A stretch of DNA of 35,245 bases. Origin: Candidatus Omnitrophota bacterium. GTDB taxonomy: Bacteria; Omnitrophota; Gorgyraeia; 1-14-0-20-64-10. The position numbers and the translations under genes are program-made. Location of the stretch: NCBI GenBank assembly GCA_030651065.1, contig JAUSCU010000043.1, positions 1 to 35,245 on the forward strand, given 5' to 3'. Below are positions 8,465-18,231 of the stretch, piece after piece. The notes beneath the pieces are model-generated. The model was not told the DNA's origin, ran no database searches, and saw nothing but the letters and a program-made list of their open reading frames with translations. Numbering within the stretch: position 1 is the stretch's first letter; each line of letters starts with the position of its first letter.

Positions 8465-10370
8465 GAGCCGACTGATCGATCAAATCAATTTTCCAGAGGA
8501 CTTGCGGGCGTTGGACCCCAAGCAGCTGCCGCAGGTCTCCCAAGAGATCCGCCAGCTGATCATCGATAACGTCTCCCAGACCGGCGGCCATTTCTCGGGC
8601 CCGCTCGGCGCGGTGGACCTGATAGTTGCCCTCCATTACGTTTTCAACACTCCCAAGGACAAGCTGGTCTGGGACGTCGGCTACCAGGCCTACGCCCACA
8701 AGATCCTCACCGGCCGGCGTGAGCGGTTCGGCACCCTGCGCCAGTGGAAGGGGATTTCAGGGTTTCCGCACCGGGATGAGAGCCCCTACGACCTGTTCAC
8801 GATCGGCCACGGCGGCACCTCCATCTCCACGGCGCTGGGGCTGGCGAAGGCGCGGGACCATCAGGGGGAGTCCTACAAGGTGGTGGCGGTGATCGGCGAC
8901 GGATCCCTGCCGGAAGGGATGGCGCTGGAGGGTTTGAACCACGGCGGCCACTTGAAGAGCGACCTGCTGGTGATCTTAAACGACAACAACATGGCGATCG
9001 CCCCGGCCGTGGGAGCGTTGACCAACTGTTTCAACCGGATCATCACCGATCCTCTTTATAACCGGGTCCGCCGCGAAGTGGAGCGGACGATGTGCCGCGT
9101 GCCCCGCTTCGGTTTCCGGCTGCTGCGTGCCGCGAAGCGATTGGAGGAGGGTTTGAAGAACCTGCTGGTGCCCGGCATCATCTTCGAGGAGCTCGGGTTC
9201 CGCTATTTCGGTCCGGTGGACGGGCACAACCTCGATCAGATGATCAGCACCTTGAAGCACATCAAGGACCTGCCGGGTCCAAAGCTCCTTCACGTCAATA
9301 CCGTTAAGGGAAAAGGTTACGCGCCGGCTGAGACGAACCAGTGGAAATACCACGGGGTCACCCCGTTCGACGCGGCCACCGGCGAATTCATCAAGAAGCC
9401 GGCGCCGGAGACCTTCATGCAGCGGTTCGGCAAGACGATGATCCGGCTGGCTCAAGAAGACAAGCGCATCGTGGCGATCACGGCCGCCATGCCCGATGGC
9501 ACCGGCCTCGTGGAGTACGCGAAAACGCTTCCGGAGCAGTTCTACGACGTCGGCATGTGCGAGCAGCACGCGGTCGGCTTCGCGGCGGGGCTCTCGCGCG
9601 GCGGAATGAAGCCGGTAGCGGCGATCTATTCCACCTTCCTGCAGCGCGGTTACGACCAGGTGATTCACGACGTCTGCATCCAGAACTTGCCCGTCGTTTT
9701 CGCGATGGACCGGGCGGGCCTGGTCGGAGACGACGGCATCACCCATCACGGTGTCTTCGACATCGCCTATCTCTCGGTGCTGCCGCGCATCACGCTGATG
9801 GCGCCGAAGGACCTGGACGAGCTGGAGGAGATGCTCGGTTTTGCTCTCCGCCACCCGGGGCCGATCGGCTTGCGCTACCCGCGCGGCGGTGTTTTGAGGT
9901 TTCACCCGGAGCTTCCGATTTCGGTACCGCGCGAGCCGGTACCCCTCGAGATGGGCAAGGCGGAGGTACTGACCCGCGGGTCGGATCTCGCGATCGCGGC
10001 GGTCGGCAGCATGGTCTACCCGGCGCTTGAGGCAGCGCTGCTGCTCAAGGAAAAAGGGATCTCGGTAACCGTGGTGAACGTCCGGTTCGTCAAGCCGTTT
10101 GACAGGGAACTCTTCGCGGCGCTGGCCCATGAACACCGTGCTTTGCTGACCGTCGAGGAGGGGTCCCTTCAGGGCGGTTTCGGAATGACGCTGACCGAGC
10201 AGCTGGAGGGGGCGCGCAACGGCCTCCGCATCAAGGCGATCGGGATCCCGGACAAATTCTTTGAGCATGGAAAACGGGAGATCCTGCTGGAGCAGGCGGG
10301 GCTCACGCCGGAGGCGATGGTGGCGGCCGCTCAGGAACTTCTGGAGAAGGGCTCCATCTATGCCCGCTAG
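8463..10370 (+). CDS. dxs: 1-deoxy-D-xylulose-5-phosphate synthase
   Basis: SRLIDQINFPEDLRAL...SQTGGHFSGPLGAVDLIVALHYVFNTP, GDGSLPEGMALEGLNH, DRAGLVGDDGITHHGVFDIAYL; GTG start 8463 after AGAGGTGG. Confidence 0.93.
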   Translation: MSRLIDQINFPEDLRALDPKQLPQVSQEIRQLIIDNVSQTGGHFSGPLGAVDLIVALHYVFNTPKDKLVWDVGYQAYAHKILTGRRERFGTLRQWKGISGFPHRDESPYDLFTIGHGGTSISTALGLAKARDHQGESYKVVAVIGDGSLPEGMALEGLNHGGHLKSDLLVILNDNNMAIAPAVGALTNCFNRIITDPLYNRVRREVERTMCRVPRFGFRLLRAAKRLEEGLKNLLVPGIIFEELGFRYFGPVDGHNLDQMISTLKHIKDLPGPKLLHVNTVKGKGYAPAETNQWKYHGVTPFDAATGEFIKKPAPETFMQRFGKTMIRLAQEDKRIVAITAAMPDGTGLVEYAKTLPEQFYDVGMCEQHAVGFAAGLSRGGMKPVAAIYSTFLQRGYDQVIHDVCIQNLPVVFAMDRAGLVGDDGITHHGVFDIAYLSVLPRITLMAPKDLDELEEMLGFALRHPGPIGLRYPRGGVLRFHPELPISVPREPVPLEMGKAEVLTRGSDLAIAAVGSMVYPALEAALLLKEKGISVTVVNVRFVKPFDRELFAALAHEHRALLTVEEGSLQGGFGMTLTEQLEGARNGLRIKAIGIPDKFFEHGKREILLEQAGLTPEAMVAAAQELLEKGSIYAR

Positions 10371-12279
10371 CACCGGAGTTTTGGAGGCATCCCCGGTACT
10401 GTCGGTCGAAGAGGCGATCCACCGGGCGGGGCAGTTTCTGCTGGACCAGCAGGACGGGCTGGGCGCTTGGTGCGGCGAGCTGGAGGCCGACACTACGCTT
10501 GAGTCGGACACGGTCAAGATGTGGCACTTGCTCGGCCGGGTGGATTTGAAGAAGCAGGAACAGCTGGTTCGCTGGATCTTGAAGCAGGAGTTGCCGGGAG
10601 GAGGTTGGCCTATCTACGCGGGCGGTCCCGCGGAGCTCAACGCCACCGTCAAGGCGCATGTGGCGCTACGGCTGGCCGGGTTGCCGGAACAGAACGAGGT
10701 CTTGCGCCGCTCCCGCGCGGCGGTCCTGCGGCTGGGCGGCCTGGAGCGGATCAACAGCTTCGAGAAAACTTACCTGGCGCTGTTCGGGCTTTACCCCTGG
10801 GACCAGGTGCCGGCGCTGCCGCCCGAGGTGGTTCTGCTGCCGACATGGTTCCCGGTCAACATTTACGAGATCTCCTACTGGTCCCGCGCGATCCTCATCC
10901 CTCTGGCCGTCCTATACGGGCTCCGGCCTTCCTGGAAAAAAGCGGCGTTCACTGTAGATGATCTCTGGGTCAACCCGGCCAAGAAACGGGAGAGGATCAC
11001 GAATTTTCAGAAGGGCGGGGCGGTCTGGAGGGTGCTTTTTCTCATCTCGAACCAGCTGCTGCAGTGGCACGAGAAGCTTCCCTGGAAACCGTTCCGCCGC
11101 GCGGCGCTCGCCAAAGCCGACCGCTGGATGAACGAGCGGATGGTGGGGACCGATGGGCTGGGGGCGATCTTCCCGGCCATGATCAACGCGGTTTTCGCGC
11201 TTAAAGCGCTTGGCTACGGGGACGGCGACCCGCTGTTCGAGCAGGCGGTCAAGGAGATGGAACGGCTGGAGATGCCGGCCGCAGGGGGGCTCAGGGTGCA
11301 GCCCTGTTTCTCCGCGCTCTGGGACACGGCGATCTCCCTCACCGCGCTGGGCAAGGCAGCGCTGCCGGGCAGCGGGCCCGCGCTTGAGCAGGCGGTGAAC
11401 TGGCTCAAAGAATCGGAGATCCGGATCTGGGGCGATTGGCGGATCAAAAACCCCAAGGCCAAACCGGGCGGCTGGGCGTTTGAGTTCCGCAATCCTTTCT
11501 ATCCCGACGTGGACGACACCGCGCAGGTGCTTCTCGGATTCCAGGCCTTTTACGGAAAGCCGGCCGCCTACTCGATCGGTGCTTACGACCGGGGGCTGGA
11601 GTGGACGCTCAGCATGCAGAACCGGGACGGCGGCTGGAGCTCCTACGACAAGAACAACGACAAGGCAGTGCTGAACCATTTTCCGTTCGCGGACCACAAC
11701 GCGATGCTGGATCCTTCTGCCTGCGATATCACCGGGCGGGTGCTGGAGATGCTCGCGGGGGCGGGCCTGACCTGCAAGCACCCGGCGGTCCGCCGCGGCA
11801 TCGCTTACCTGAAAAAAAACCAGGAGCCGGACGGTACCTGGTTCGGCCGTTGGGGGGTCAACTACATCTATGGTACCTGGCTCGCTCTGCGGGGATTGCA
11901 GGCGGTCGGCGAACCGCTGGAAGAGGCCCGTTACCAGCGGGCCGGTGCCTGGCTGATCTCCTGCCAGAACCCCGACGGAGGGTGGGGCGAGAGCTGCCGT
12001 TCCTACGATGACCCGTCTCAAAAAGGGCGGGGCCTCTCCACCGCTTCTCAGACTTCCTGGGCGCTGATGGCGCTCATCTCTTTGGAGAAAATGAACGAAC
12101 CGGCTTTTCGGAAGGGAATCGAATATTTACTCCGCACCCAGCAGCAGGACGGCAACTGGGCGGAAGAGCCGTTCACCGGCACCGGGTTCCCGCGCGTGTT
12201 TTATTTGAAGTATCACCTGTACCGGACATATTTCCCGCTGCTGGCGCTTCTCGAGGCGCGGGAATTCCTTAAGGAGTAA
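10360..12279 (+). CDS. shc: Squalene-hopene cyclase
   Basis: Several QW-type repeats, catalytic DVDDTAQ, ATG 10360 overlapping the dxs stop. Confidence 0.93.
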   Translation: MPASTGVLEASPVLSVEEAIHRAGQFLLDQQDGLGAWCGELEADTTLESDTVKMWHLLGRVDLKKQEQLVRWILKQELPGGGWPIYAGGPAELNATVKAHVALRLAGLPEQNEVLRRSRAAVLRLGGLERINSFEKTYLALFGLYPWDQVPALPPEVVLLPTWFPVNIYEISYWSRAILIPLAVLYGLRPSWKKAAFTVDDLWVNPAKKRERITNFQKGGAVWRVLFLISNQLLQWHEKLPWKPFRRAALAKADRWMNERMVGTDGLGAIFPAMINAVFALKALGYGDGDPLFEQAVKEMERLEMPAAGGLRVQPCFSALWDTAISLTALGKAALPGSGPALEQAVNWLKESEIRIWGDWRIKNPKAKPGGWAFEFRNPFYPDVDDTAQVLLGFQAFYGKPAAYSIGAYDRGLEWTLSMQNRDGGWSSYDKNNDKAVLNHFPFADHNAMLDPSACDITGRVLEMLAGAGLTCKHPAVRRGIAYLKKNQEPDGTWFGRWGVNYIYGTWLALRGLQAVGEPLEEARYQRAGAWLISCQNPDGGWGESCRSYDDPSQKGRGLSTASQTSWALMALISLEKMNEPAFRKGIEYLLRTQQQDGNWAEEPFTGTGFPRVFYLKYHLYRTYFPLLALLEAREFLKE

Positions 12280-12282
12280 CGA

Positions 12283-13332
12283 ATGGCGATCGCATGGCGG
12301 CAGGGAATGGCGGTGGCGAACTATATCTTCCAGCAGCGTCTGAAAGGGGTGGAGAAGTACCCCCTCGTGCTGATGCTTGAACCGTTGTTCCGCTGCAACC
12401 TGGAATGCGCCGGCTGCGGGAAGATCCAATACCCGGAGGAGATCCTGAAGAAGAGGCTCTCCCCCCAGGAGTGCGAGGACGCGGCGATGGAGTGCGGGGC
12501 GCCGGTGGTCTCGATTGCCGGCGGGGAGCCGTTGATTCACCCCGAGATGCCGGAGATCGCCCAGCGGCTGGTCAAGCGCAAGAAGTTCGTTTATCTTTGC
12601 ACCAACGCGGTCTTGCTTGGGCGGGAGATGAAGAAATACAAGCCGTCCCCCTATTTCCGGTTCAGCATCCACCTGGACGGCCTGGAGGAGACGCACGACA
12701 AATCGGTCTGCCGCAAGGGGGTGTTCAAGCAAGCGGTGGAGGGGATCAAGGAGGCCAAGAAGGCCGGGTTCACCGTCTCCACGAACACCACGATCTTCCT
12801 GGGCGCGGATCCGGCTGAGTTTCGCCGCATGTTCGATTTCCTGACCGACCTCGGCGTGGACGGTATGATGATCTCCCCCGGCTATTCCTACGAGAAGGCG
12901 CCGGACCAGGAGCATTTCCTGCAAAGGGAAGAAACTAAGGCCCTCTTCCGAAAGATTTTGGACAATGCCGATCCCCGGTGGCGATTCAACCATTCCAGCT
13001 TCTTCCTGGAGTTCCTGCAAGGGGACCGGGACTACCAGTGCACCGCCTGGGGAAATCCCACCCGCAACGTCTTCGGCTGGCAGAAACCCTGCTACCTGAT
13101 GAGCGACGGCTACGTGAAGTCGTTCCGGGAGCTCATCGATGAGACCCCCTGGGAGCGTTACGGCACCGGACGGGACCCTCGCTGCAACGACTGCATGGTG
13201 CACTGCGGCTACGAGGCGACCGCCGTGACCGATGCCACCCGGAACCTTCCGAACATGCTGCATGCCCTGAAACCGATCGGGAAAACCCGCGTGAAGGAAG
13301 AGGAACTGGAAGTAAGCGGGGTCGGCCGTTGA
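12283..13332 (+). CDS. hpnH: Hopanoid radical SAM protein HpnH (adenosylhopane synthase type)
   Basis: [14 protein letters not shown] (CX3CX2C), [15 protein letters not shown]...[24 protein letters not shown]. Confidence 0.92.
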   Translation: MAIAWRQGMAVANYIFQQRLKGVEKYPLVLMLEPLFRCNLECAGCGKIQYPEEILKKRLSPQECEDAAMECGAPVVSIAGGEPLIHPEMPEIAQRLVKRKKFVYLCTNAVLLGREMKKYKPSPYFRFSIHLDGLEETHDKSVCRKGVFKQAVEGIKEAKKAGFTVSTNTTIFLGADPAEFRRMFDFLTDLGVDGMMISPGYSYEKAPDQEHFLQREETKALFRKILDNADPRWRFNHSSFFLEFLQGDRDYQCTAWGNPTRNVFGWQKPCYLMSDGYVKSFRELIDETPWERYGTGRDPRCNDCMVHCGYEATAVTDATRNLPNMLHALKPIGKTRVKEEELEVSGVGR

Positions 13333-13832
13333 CGTTGGTGAAGGCTCCGGAGCAGGCCCAGGCGCCCCGGTTGCTTCTCGAGGCGCTCAGATCCCGCGGA
13401 TTCGATTTCTTTTGCGGGGTGGCCGACTCCACGATCGCTTCCCTGATCAGTGAGCTTGGGGAAGATTATCTCTCGGCGACCCGGGAAGACCTGGCGGTCG
13501 GCATGGCTTCGGGCGCCTATCTCTCCGGGCGGCGCCCCGTGGTGCTGATGCAGAATTCCGGGTTGGGCTACTGCCTGAACGCACTGACGTCGTTGAACCT
13601 CATCTACAAAATCCCGCTGCTCTTGATCGTCGGCTACCGGGGTTATCAGGGCAAGGACGCGCCGGAGCACCTCGTGATGGGGGCCCACTGCGAGGCGCTT
13701 CTTCGGGAGGTCGGGATCCCGGTTTTTGTTCCGGAAGCCGGGCAAGCGGCCGAGGCGGTCGCGGAGGCGGCCGCGGTGCTGCGCGGTCAAAAAATTCCGG
13801 CGGCCCTTTTCATCCGGCCGGGGGTGCTGTGA
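13329..13832 (+). CDS. TPP-dependent decarboxylase, N-terminal/alpha subunit (phosphonopyruvate / sulfopyruvate decarboxylase-like)
   Basis: [48 protein letters not shown] start overlaps the hpnH stop. Confidence 0.75.
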   Translation: MTLVKAPEQAQAPRLLLEALRSRGFDFFCGVADSTIASLISELGEDYLSATREDLAVGMASGAYLSGRRPVVLMQNSGLGYCLNALTSLNLIYKIPLLLIVGYRGYQGKDAPEHLVMGAHCEALLREVGIPVFVPEAGQAAEAVAEAAAVLRGQKIPAALFIRPGVL

Positions 13833-14395
13833 TGACCACGCGCGAAGCCATCGGAATTGTAGCGAAGCGGCTCAAGGGCGAGCTGGCGGTCTGCACCACC
13901 GGCTACACCTGCCGGGACATGCAGGCGGTTTCGGACCGGCCCGGGAACTTCTACATGATCGGCTCGATGGGGCTGGCCGCCTCGCTTGGGCTCGGGGTGG
14001 CGCTCTCCAAACCGCGAGCCCGCGTGGTGATCTTCGACGGCGATGGGGCGGCCCTGATGGGCCTGGGCAACCTGCCGGCCATCGGCACACTGGCCCCGGC
14101 CAACCTGATCCACGTTGTTTTCGATAACGGGGTGTTCGCCTCAACGGGAAATCAGCCGACTTATTCCGGCAGCGTTCCCTTGGACCGGTTGGCTGCTGCC
14201 TCCGGTTACCGGCAGGTGGGCCGGGCAGGGACGCCGGAAGAGCTTGAGAGAGAATGGGATCGGATCCGCAATGGGGCCGGACCGGCGTTTCTTTTGGTGA
14301 AATGCCGGCCGGATGAGGGACCGCCGGCCGAGCGGGTGCGGCTGGAGCCGGAGGCCATCACGGAAAGATTTAGGGAGGCAGTTCATGCGTCGTAA
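13829..14395 (+). CDS. TPP-dependent decarboxylase, C-terminal/beta subunit (phosphonopyruvate / sulfopyruvate decarboxylase-like)
   Basis: NFYMIGSMGLAASLGLGVAL, GDGAALMGLGNLPAIGTLAPANLIHVVFDNGVFASTGNQPT (TPP-binding GDG...N). Confidence 0.78.
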   Translation: MMTTREAIGIVAKRLKGELAVCTTGYTCRDMQAVSDRPGNFYMIGSMGLAASLGLGVALSKPRARVVIFDGDGAALMGLGNLPAIGTLAPANLIHVVFDNGVFASTGNQPTYSGSVPLDRLAAASGYRQVGRAGTPEELEREWDRIRNGAGPAFLLVKCRPDEGPPAERVRLEPEAITERFREAVHAS

Positions 14396-15638
14396 ATCAA
14401 GAAGAAGATCGCCGTTTCGCAAGAGGACCCTGCTGAGAAGGTTTATCCGGCGAACCCGGGGAAGACCGGTCATGAAAGCTCCCCCGACGCTGGCGGAGAA
14501 AGAGGAAAAGGAAAGACTGGCGGCGCCCCCCGCACCCCCGCCGGCTCGCCCGACCCCCAAACGGCAAGTGCTGCTTTGCCCGGGGCCGGTGAACACGAGC
14601 CCGCACGTCCATGCCGCGCTGGGCGGTCCGGATATTTGCCACCGGGAACCCGAATTCTCGCATCTCCTGCAGCAGATCCGGGTGAAGCTGGTCCACGCGC
14701 TTGTGTTCGACGCCCGTTACCGCGCCGTTTTGATAAACGGCTCCGGCACCGCGGCGCTGGAGGCGGCGGTCCTTTCCTCCACCGATCCGGGGCAGAAGCT
14801 GCTGGTCATCAACAACGGCGTCTACGGGTCCCGCATCGCGCAGCTGGCGAGGATCCACCAGATCCCGCTCGTGGAGATCCGCTCACCGCTGACTGAAAGG
14901 CTCGACTTGAGCCGCGTAGCAGCGGCCCTCAAACGGGATTCCCGCATCGGAACCGTGGCGGTGGTGCACCACGAGACCTCCACCGGCATGCTGAACCCGG
15001 TCGAAGAGGTGGCGGCTCTCGCGAAGAAGTTCCGCCGGCGGTTGCTGATCGATGCCATCAGCAGTATCGGCGGCGAGAAGCTGGAGCTGCCGAAGCTCAA
15101 CGCCGGCATTTGCGTGGGATCGGCCGGCAAATGCCTGCACGGCGCGCCCGGCCTCTCGTTCGTTCTGCTTTCGCAGGAGGAAGCGGCCCGCGTCTCGAAG
15201 ATGAAGCCGAAATCGCTGTACCTTGATTTGGGACTCCACCTGAAAGCGCAAGAAAGAGGAGAGCTCCCCTTTACGCCGGCGGTTCCGCTGGTAGCCGCCT
15301 TAGGGGCGGCGCTGGACGACCTGGCCCGCGAGGGGGTGATCGGCCGGACTGCCCGCTACCGGGAGCGAGCGATCTTTCTTCGGCAGGGCTTCAAGAAGAT
15401 GGGCTTGAAGTTTCTGCTCGAGGAGAAGCTCTTGTCCAACACGCTGACGGCGCTGTGGCTGCCCAAGGGAAAGGCCTACGAGCCGATCCACAGCTCCCTG
15501 AAAAAGGCCGGGTTCATCATCTATGCCGGTCAAAGCGAGCTTAAGGGCAAGATCCTGCGGGTGGCCCACATGGGCCAGCTGCTTCAGGCGGACCTGAAGG
15601 AGTTTCTCCGGGCGCTCAAGGAGGTTACTGCCGGGTGA
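14385..15638 (+). CDS. Class V aminotransferase, 2-aminoethylphosphonate-pyruvate transaminase (PhnW)-like, with Arg-rich N-terminal extension
   Basis: LLCPGPVNTSPHVHAAL, GSGTAALEAAVLS, HHETSTGMLNPVEEVA, DAISSIGG, SAGKCLHGAPGLSFV; AGGGAGG before ATG 14385. Confidence 0.8.
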   Translation: MRRKSRRRSPFRKRTLLRRFIRRTRGRPVMKAPPTLAEKEEKERLAAPPAPPPARPTPKRQVLLCPGPVNTSPHVHAALGGPDICHREPEFSHLLQQIRVKLVHALVFDARYRAVLINGSGTAALEAAVLSSTDPGQKLLVINNGVYGSRIAQLARIHQIPLVEIRSPLTERLDLSRVAAALKRDSRIGTVAVVHHETSTGMLNPVEEVAALAKKFRRRLLIDAISSIGGEKLELPKLNAGICVGSAGKCLHGAPGLSFVLLSQEEAARVSKMKPKSLYLDLGLHLKAQERGELPFTPAVPLVAALGAALDDLAREGVIGRTARYRERAIFLRQGFKKMGLKFLLEEKLLSNTLTALWLPKGKAYEPIHSSLKKAGFIIYAGQSELKGKILRVAHMGQLLQADLKEFLRALKEVTAG

Positions 15639-16585
15639 AGTGGCTTGGGTTAGGGTTGGGCGCCGTGCTCTTCGCGGCGGTTCTCGCCGGTTCCGATCTG
15701 AAAGGGGTCTGGAGCCTGCTCAGCGATTTTCGGTGGCGGTTTGCCCTGGTCCTTCTTTTCTATGGGGTGATTTTCGGCCTCGACACCCTCGGCTGGAAGT
15801 TCGCACTGCGCCCGAACGTGCAGTCCCGGATCCCGTGGATCCGCCTGTTCCGGGCCCGTCTGGCCGGGGAAGCGGTCAACTACGTCACGCCGTCCGCTTC
15901 GCTCGGCGGCGAGCCGGTAAAGGCCTGGATCCTCTCGCGCCGGCATGGCGTCCCGATGCAGGAAGGGATGGCCTCGGTGGTGATCGCCAAGACCACCTTC
16001 ACGTTGAGCATGCTGCTATTCGTGGCGGCGGGTGTGGCGGTCACCTTGATGACTCAGCCTTCTTCTTCCAAGCTGATGGCCTGGGTCTGGGTGGTGCTTC
16101 CGGGTTTGAGCCTGCTCACGCTGCTGTTCATTCTCATCCAGTTCCTGAATCCGTTTGAGCGGAGCAGCCGGTTCCTGTCCCGCTGGATGCCGGCCTGGTT
16201 CTTGAAATTAATCGAAAAAGTCCATCACTGGGACGCAGAGATAGTTTCCTTCTACCGGCAGTCTCCCGGTTCCGTCCTCTGGTCCCTTGGATTCCATTTC
16301 CTCGGCTGGCTGGCCGGCGCCCTGGAGGTTTATATCATCCTGCATTTCCTTCACCTGCCGGTTTCCTGGGCCACGGCCTTCTCTCTGGAAGCGCTCTGGG
16401 TGCTGCTGCGCAGCGGCGCCTGCCTGATCCCTGCTTCTCTGGGGGCCAGCGAGGGGTTCCTTCTGCTGATCTGCAGCGGGCTCGGGGTGAGCGCCATCGC
16501 CGGGCTGGCCTTGGGGCTGATCCGCCGGGCGCGGGAAGTGGTCTGGACCAGTCTGGGTCTGCTGGAGTTCTCGCGGGGAACCTAG
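15635..16585 (+). CDS. Lysylphosphatidylglycerol synthetase-like TM protein, HpnL-type
   Basis: Multi-TM protein with RARLAGEAVNYVTPSASLGGEPVKAWIL; context. Confidence 0.75.
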   Translation: MKWLGLGLGAVLFAAVLAGSDLKGVWSLLSDFRWRFALVLLFYGVIFGLDTLGWKFALRPNVQSRIPWIRLFRARLAGEAVNYVTPSASLGGEPVKAWILSRRHGVPMQEGMASVVIAKTTFTLSMLLFVAAGVAVTLMTQPSSSKLMAWVWVVLPGLSLLTLLFILIQFLNPFERSSRFLSRWMPAWFLKLIEKVHHWDAEIVSFYRQSPGSVLWSLGFHFLGWLAGALEVYIILHFLHLPVSWATAFSLEALWVLLRSGACLIPASLGASEGFLLLICSGLGVSAIAGLALGLIRRAREVVWTSLGLLEFSRGT

Positions 16586-16589
16586 TTCC

Positions 16590-17591
16590 ATGAATCTCGT
16601 CACCGGTGCCACCGGTTTTGTCGGCAGCCACATTGTCTCTCAGCTTCTCGCCCGGGGGGAGAAAGTCCGCGTGCTGGTCCGCCCCGCGAGCCCCGCGAAG
16701 AACCTGCAGGGAATGGAGGTGGAGAGGTCCCAAGGGGACCTGACCGACCGGGCCTCCCTGAAAGCGGCCCTAGCCGGTTGCCGGAGGGTTTACCATGTGG
16801 CCGCCGATTACCGGCTCTGGACGCCGGACCCCTCGGCTCTCTATCTGAACAATGTGGTGGGCACCCGCAACGTGCTGGAGACCGCCCGGGAGGCGAAGGT
16901 GGAGCGGATTGTCTACACTTCCACCGTCGGCGCTTTGGGCCACGCGCGCAGCGGGGATGGTGCCGCCTCGGTCAGCGCCAACGAGGAAACGCCGGTCTCG
17001 CTGCACGACATGACCGGCCATTACAAGCGCTCCAAGTTCCTCGCCGAGGCGGAGGTGACGGCCGCCGCGCGGGCCGGCCTTCCGGTGGTGATCGTTAACC
17101 CCTCGACTCCGGTGGGGTCGCGGGATATCAAGCCGACGCCGACCGGCCAGATGATCGTGGATTTCCTGAACGGCCGGATGCCGGCCTACGTGGAGACGGG
17201 CCTGAACTTGATCGACGTGGAGGACGTGGCGGCCGGCCACCTGCTGGCGATGGAGAAGGGCCAAGTGGGCCAGCGGTACATCCTGGGCCACCGAAACCTC
17301 TCTCTCAAAGAGATCCTGGAGATGCTGGCGAAAATCAGCGGCCGCCCGGCGCCAACAGTTCGGCTCCCGCACGTGATCGCGCTGGGGGTGGCTGCGGTCA
17401 GCACTTTGGCGGCCCAGATAACCCGGCGGCCGCCGTTGGTTTCGTGGGAGAGCGTCCGGATCTCCAAACATAAAATGTTCTTTGATTCTTCGAAGGCGGT
17501 CAGAGATCTGGGCCTACCGCAAGGGTCCGTGGAGGAAGCTCTCTCCAAAGCGGTGTACTGGTTCAGGAAAAATGGTTACATTAGAAACTAG
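16590..17591 (+). CDS. hpnA: Hopanoid-associated NAD(P)-dependent sugar epimerase HpnA
   Basis: VTGATGFVGSHI Rossmann, VYHVAADYRLWTPDP, NVVGTRNVLE, YKRSKF. Confidence 0.88.
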   Translation: MNLVTGATGFVGSHIVSQLLARGEKVRVLVRPASPAKNLQGMEVERSQGDLTDRASLKAALAGCRRVYHVAADYRLWTPDPSALYLNNVVGTRNVLETAREAKVERIVYTSTVGALGHARSGDGAASVSANEETPVSLHDMTGHYKRSKFLAEAEVTAAARAGLPVVIVNPSTPVGSRDIKPTPTGQMIVDFLNGRMPAYVETGLNLIDVEDVAAGHLLAMEKGQVGQRYILGHRNLSLKEILEMLAKISGRPAPTVRLPHVIALGVAAVSTLAAQITRRPPLVSWESVRISKHKMFFDSSKAVRDLGLPQGSVEEALSKAVYWFRKNGYIRN

Positions 17592-18231
17592 CCGGAAAAC
17601 CGGTTCGATCCTGATCGTGGCGGCGGTTCCCCAGGAACTTCAGGATTTTCGTCCTCAGCGGAATTCCAAAGTGCAGTGCCTGGTGACCGGCATGGGCCCT
17701 CGGGCGGGGGAGGTGGTTCGCCGGCGGTTGGCGGAGGGAGACATCGAGCTTGTGGTGAGCACCGGTTTCGCCGGCGGGGTCCGTCCCGGCTTCCGGGTCG
17801 GCGATTTGGTGCTGGCTTCGGAGGTGATCCACGCCCCCTCTGGGCTCCGGCGCCGGCCGGTTTCCTCCTTTTTCAGCCTTAGCGAGTCGGCCTTTGTAGG
17901 CCCGTTCGTGACGGTGGAGAAGGCCCTGGCTGACCCGAAAGAGAAGGCATGGGCCGGGAACCGGTTTGGGGCGATCGCGGTTGATATGGAATCGGCCGCG
18001 GTGGCCCAGGCGGCGACCCAAGCCGGCGTGGCGTGGGTGGCGGTCCGGGCGATCCTGGATCCGATGGAAACGCCGCTGGTGATCCACTCGCGGGCGCAGG
18101 CGCTGCGCTGCTTGGCGGTCCCCCGGCGATGGAAAGAGTTTTCTGGTTTCCTGCAGATGGTCCGGACGGCGAGCCGGTCCCTTGCGGGCGGGTTGAATGA
18201 TCTGATTGAGAGGAGAAAGCGATGGATCTAG
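17572..18231 (+). CDS. hpnG: Hopanoid-associated nucleoside phosphorylase HpnG-like
   Basis: ILIVAAVPQELQDF, VTGMGPRAGE, STGFAGGVRPGFRVGDLVLASEV, VDMESAAVAQAA; ATG 17572. Confidence 0.82.
   Translation: MVTLETSRKTGSILIVAAVPQELQDFRPQRNSKVQCLVTGMGPRAGEVVRRRLAEGDIELVVSTGFAGGVRPGFRVGDLVLASEVIHAPSGLRRRPVSSFFSLSESAFVGPFVTVEKALADPKEKAWAGNRFGAIAVDMESAAVAQAATQAGVAWVAVRAILDPMETPLVIHSRAQALRCLAVPRRWKEFSGFLQMVRTASRSLAGGLNDLIERRKRWI

Noticed and set aside
8976-10517. 513-aa - strand ORF opposite dxs (and similar ones at 10912-12021 and 12127-13263)
   Set aside because: Antisense shadows of strongly conserved enzymes with Arg/Pro/His/Gln-biased composition and no domain signature
14385-15638. HpnO (aminobacteriohopanetriol aminotransferase)
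   Set aside because: HpnO belongs to a different (class III) aminotransferase type; this ORF has class V/PhnW-like motifs
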